Shown one piece after another: positions 7,389 through 9,140 of a stretch of DNA of 9,140 nt. Positions within the stretch are counted from its first letter, which is position 1. The number at the start of each line of letters is the position of its first letter. The notes below the pieces were generated by a model. That model saw only the letters and a list, made by a program, of their open reading frames with translations, did no database searches and had not been told where the DNA came from. Made by a program: the position numbers and the translations under genes. This DNA comes from UBA4823 sp034436035 (GTDB lineage Bacteria > Chloroflexota > Anaerolineae > Anaerolineales > UBA4823): positions 1 through 9,140 of the forward strand of contig DAOTVW010000021.1 of the NCBI GenBank assembly GCA_034436035.1, given 5' to 3'.

Positions 7389-7440
7389 AAATAAAAAAAA
7401 CCTTCCGAAGCCAACTTTTTTCGGAAGGTTTTTTTTATTT
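7389..7440 (+). terminator. Intrinsic terminator after gpmA (potentially bidirectional)
   Basis: A perfect 21-base inverted repeat (7389-7409 with 7420-7440) surrounds a 10-base loop. Its core is CCTTCCGAA pairing with TTCGGAAGG, flanked by an A-tract on the left and eight T residues on the right. It starts seven bases after the gpmA stop. The A-tract would act as a T-tract on the other strand, so it could also stop leftward transcription. Confidence 0.93.
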
Positions 7441-7495
7441 TATATAGATTCTTGATTCCACGTCGCCGAAACGGGCAAAACATGAAGTTTAATTA

Positions 7496-7527
7496 ATAAC
7501 CCTATTTAATATGAAATAAAAGGTTAT
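7496..7527. repeat. Imperfect inverted repeat (hairpin)
   Basis: The outer arms ATAACC (7496-7501) and GGTTAT (7522-7527) and the inner arms TATTT (7503-7507) and AAATA (7514-7518) form an 11-pair stem with a small asymmetric bulge and the loop AATATG. It has no T-tract after it, so it is not a standard terminator. It may be a target-site palindrome, an insertion-sequence end structure, or chance in AT-rich DNA. Confidence 0.4.
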
Positions 7528-7644
7528 ATTCGCCGATATTTCATTAATTTGAAGCGTATATCGCCACTTTATTCCCACTTTGGATAGTTTTTTTAGATTT
7601 GGGATAAAAATTGAATTTTCACTAAAAAAGTGAATCAGATGTTT

Positions 7645-7665
7645 TTAATATAGATGTCATATTAA
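7645..7665. repeat. Short perfect inverted repeat upstream of transposase promoter
   Basis: TTAATAT (7645-7651) and ATATTAA (7659-7665) are separated by seven bases. The spacing resembles an operator, and it lies about 70 bases upstream of the putative -10 box. In AT-rich DNA it could also be chance. Confidence 0.3.
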
Positions 7666-7732
7666 TGACTCCCCTGCAAAAACGAGGGAACAAATTATAT
7701 CCAAATACCTTACGCAAAATGGAAAACTTTAA

Positions 7733-7738
7733 TATAAT
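7733..7738 (+). promoter_or_regulatory. Putative -10 box of the transposase gene
   Basis: A perfect TATAAT lies 30 bases before the ATG. No good -35 hexamer is found at 16-18 bases upstream, so the promoter is probably weak, as is common for transposases. Confidence 0.4.
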
Positions 7739-7753
7739 GTGTGCAACCCTAAA

Positions 7754-7760
7754 TTGAGGA
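7754..7760 (+). promoter_or_regulatory. Ribosome binding site of the transposase gene
   Basis: TTGAGGA lies eight bases before ATG 7769 and supports that start. Confidence 0.6.
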
Positions 7761-7768
7761 ATAACATT

Positions 7769-9140
7769 ATGTTTCGCAAAAACACTCGACACTATCAAAT
7801 CCCGCTGACCAGCAATGTAGACGAACTGCCCGAGCCGCTGCGCAAGCGCTTACAAAACTCCTGGGCCGGAACCTTCTATCAGGAATTCTTTTGCCGCTTG
7901 GATGAAAAGCCATTCGAGGTATTGTATGTGGACATGCCCTCGCGACCGAATGTGCCGGTCAACGTACTGGTGTCGCTAGAATATCTCAAGGGGGCTCACG
8001 ATTGGACAGATGAAGAACTATACGACAATGCCTGCTACGATATTCAGGTGCGCTATGCGGTGGGATATCGTCAATTAGGCGAAGGCTATTTCGACTTGCG
8101 CACATTGTACTATTTCCGTGATCGTATCAGCCGCTATGAGCAGGAAACGGGCATCAATCTGTTGAATCAGGCTTTTGAGCAGGTAACCGATAAGCAGCTT
8201 GAAGCTTTTCAGCTCAAGACGGGGAAACAACGAATGGACAGCACGCTCTTAGCGAGCAACATTCGCCAGATGGGGCGGGTGCAATTGCTGGTCGAAGTGC
8301 TGCAACGTGTCCATCGCATGTTGTCCGCAGCCGATCAAGAACGCTACGCTGATGTCTTTGCACCATACATCAAAGGACATGCAGGGCACTACATTTACCG
8401 CATGAAGCACGAAGAGATTGGAAAGCACCTGCAGCGTATCGGGGAAGATATAGCGTATCTTCTCTTGGAACTGAAAGCGGGTTATGCATCCGAGGCGGCA
8501 TATCAAGTGCTTGAGCGGGTCTTTGGCGAACACTTTCAGTTCAAAAAACGCAAGGTGCTTGTCAAGCCCGCGGAGGAATTGAGCGCCTCCAGCCTGCAAT
8601 CGCCCGATGACTTGGAAGCCACCTACCGCGAGAAAAACGGCCGAGGTTATCGTGGTTACGTTGCTAACCTGAGCGAAACCTGCGATCCGGAGAACTCCTT
8701 GCAACTGATTACCAAAGTGCAGGTTGCGCCCAACAACACTGATGACAGCCAATTGCTAGTCGAAGCGCTGCCTAATTTGAAAGCGCGTACCGATCTGGAT
8801 ACGATCTATACCGACGGTGGTCATGGCAGCCCGCAAGCGGATGCCGTTTTGCAAGAGCATCAGGTCGAACACATCCAAACTGCCATTCGCGGACGCGACC
8901 CAGATCCCAACAAACTCCACCTAGATGATTTCACTATCCAACTCAACGAGAAAGGCAAACCCGTGAAAACCACCTGTCCGCAGGGGCAGACTGTTTCGGT
9001 GCACACCACTGTTCAACAAAAAGCTTTTGTCGCCCACTTCAAGGCGCAAGTCTGTCAAACCTGTCCACTTATGGAACGCTGTCCAGCGCGGGCTGGCAAG
9101 CGCGATGAACGTCATCATCTACGCTTTACCCTAACCGAGA
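7769..9140 (+). CDS. IS1182-type DDE transposase (3' end outside window)
   Basis: An uninterrupted frame of 457 codons from ATG 7769 runs off the window without a stop. It encodes a cut-and-paste transposase of the IS1182/IS5-like DDE group. Residues about 40-125 form the N-terminal DUF772-like (InsH) domain, including VPVNVLVSLEYLKG and the helical segment ending in YYFRDRISRYE. The first catalytic Asp is D157 in RMDSTLLASNIRQMGR and the second is D349 in YTDGGHGSP. A Cys-X2-Cys-X5-Cys motif (429, 432, 438; CQTCPLMERC) follows, as commonly seen in the C-terminal half of this family. The catalytic Glu should lie past the right edge, since relatives are usually somewhat over 500 residues. There are no frameshifts or internal stops, so the element may be intact. 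Its codons are visibly richer in G and C than those of gpmA and mutS, which suggests acquisition from another genome. Confidence 0.88.
   Translation, partial: MFRKNTRHYQIPLTSNVDELPEPLRKRLQNSWAGTFYQEFFCRLDEKPFEVLYVDMPSRPNVPVNVLVSLEYLKGAHDWTDEELYDNACYDIQVRYAVGYRQLGEGYFDLRTLYYFRDRISRYEQETGINLLNQAFEQVTDKQLEAFQLKTGKQRMDSTLLASNIRQMGRVQLLVEVLQRVHRMLSAADQERYADVFAPYIKGHAGHYIYRMKHEEIGKHLQRIGEDIAYLLLELKAGYASEAAYQVLERVFGEHFQFKKRKVLVKPAEELSASSLQSPDDLEATYREKNGRGYRGYVANLSETCDPENSLQLITKVQVAPNNTDDSQLLVEALPNLKARTDLDTIYTDGGHGSPQADAVLQEHQVEHIQTAIRGRDPDPNKLHLDDFTIQLNEKGKPVKTTCPQGQTVSVHTTVQQKAFVAHFKAQVCQTCPLMERCPARAGKRDERHHLRFTLTE
7769..9140 (+). mobile_element. IS1182-family-like insertion sequence, minimal visible extent
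   Basis: The transposase gene marks an insertion sequence. Its left terminal repeat must lie somewhere between the terminator at 7440 and 7768, and its right end is beyond the window, so only the minimal extent is given. No terminal inverted repeat or target duplication can be confirmed from one end. Confidence 0.7.

Larger units (their letters stand above)
7441..7768. other. AT-rich non-coding region between gpmA terminator and transposase gene
   Basis: I see no convincing gene in these 328 bases on either strand. The region is visibly AT-rich. It contains two inverted repeats (7496-7527 and 7645-7665), a smaller hairpin (TTCACT at 7618-7623 with AGTGAA at 7629-7634), and the promoter and ribosome binding site for the transposase gene near its right end. 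Part of it must be the left non-coding end of the insertion sequence, but the boundary cannot be placed because the right terminal repeat is outside the window. Confidence 0.6.

Noticed and set aside
7669..7692. Hairpin around CCCT and AGGG upstream of the transposase promoter
   Set aside because: Only four consecutive pairs form and there is a mismatch on both sides, so it is not distinguishable from chance.
8249..8752. Minus-strand open frame of 167 codons
   Set aside because: It is a shadow of the transposase, whose plus-strand frame shows clear catalytic motifs; the antisense protein has no recognisable features.

Overview
The window is ordinary chromosomal DNA from a bacterium, most likely a member of the Chloroflexota (Anaerolineae-like). 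The best clues are a Thr-Pro-rich exported protein with an NBR1-type Ig-like domain, a DUF3786-like protein, and the overall gene style. This placement is inferred from gene content, not from a marker gene. The left end is inside valS and the right end is inside a transposase gene, so both terminal genes are incomplete. I found no CRISPR array, tRNA, rRNA or defence cassette. I also see no clearly new system; the less explained parts are listed as findings.

Bases 1-1716 (+ strand) form a tight run: the C-terminal tRNA-binding arm of valyl-tRNA synthetase, an alpha/beta hydrolase starting after a single intervening base, and a DUF3786-like protein sharing an ATGA stop/start overlap with the hydrolase. 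Bases 1751-5319 (- strand) form a second run in the opposite direction: mutS, then an exported, probably lipid-anchored, Thr-Pro-rich protein starting in an ATGA overlap with the mutS stop. The two runs converge with 34 bases between them.

Bases 5320-5449 are a divergent promoter region. It carries a good sigma-70-type promoter for the rightward ABC ATPase gene and a -10-like hexamer placed so close to the mutS start that the mutS message may be leaderless. Bases 5450-7382 (+ strand) hold a MalK/UgpC/MsmX-type sugar ABC transporter ATPase without permease or binding-protein genes beside it, then 2,3-bisphosphoglycerate-dependent phosphoglycerate mutase. A strong intrinsic terminator at 7389-7440 closes this unit.

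Bases 7441-7768 are AT-rich and apparently non-coding, with two small inverted repeats and a promoter plus ribosome binding site for the next gene. From 7769 to the window end an open frame encodes most of an IS1182-type DDE transposase. It is visibly richer in G and C than the DNA before it, as expected for an acquired insertion sequence. Functionally the window combines housekeeping genes (translation, mismatch repair, glycolysis) with sugar-uptake energising, cell-surface and mobile functions; the genes do not make up one pathway.
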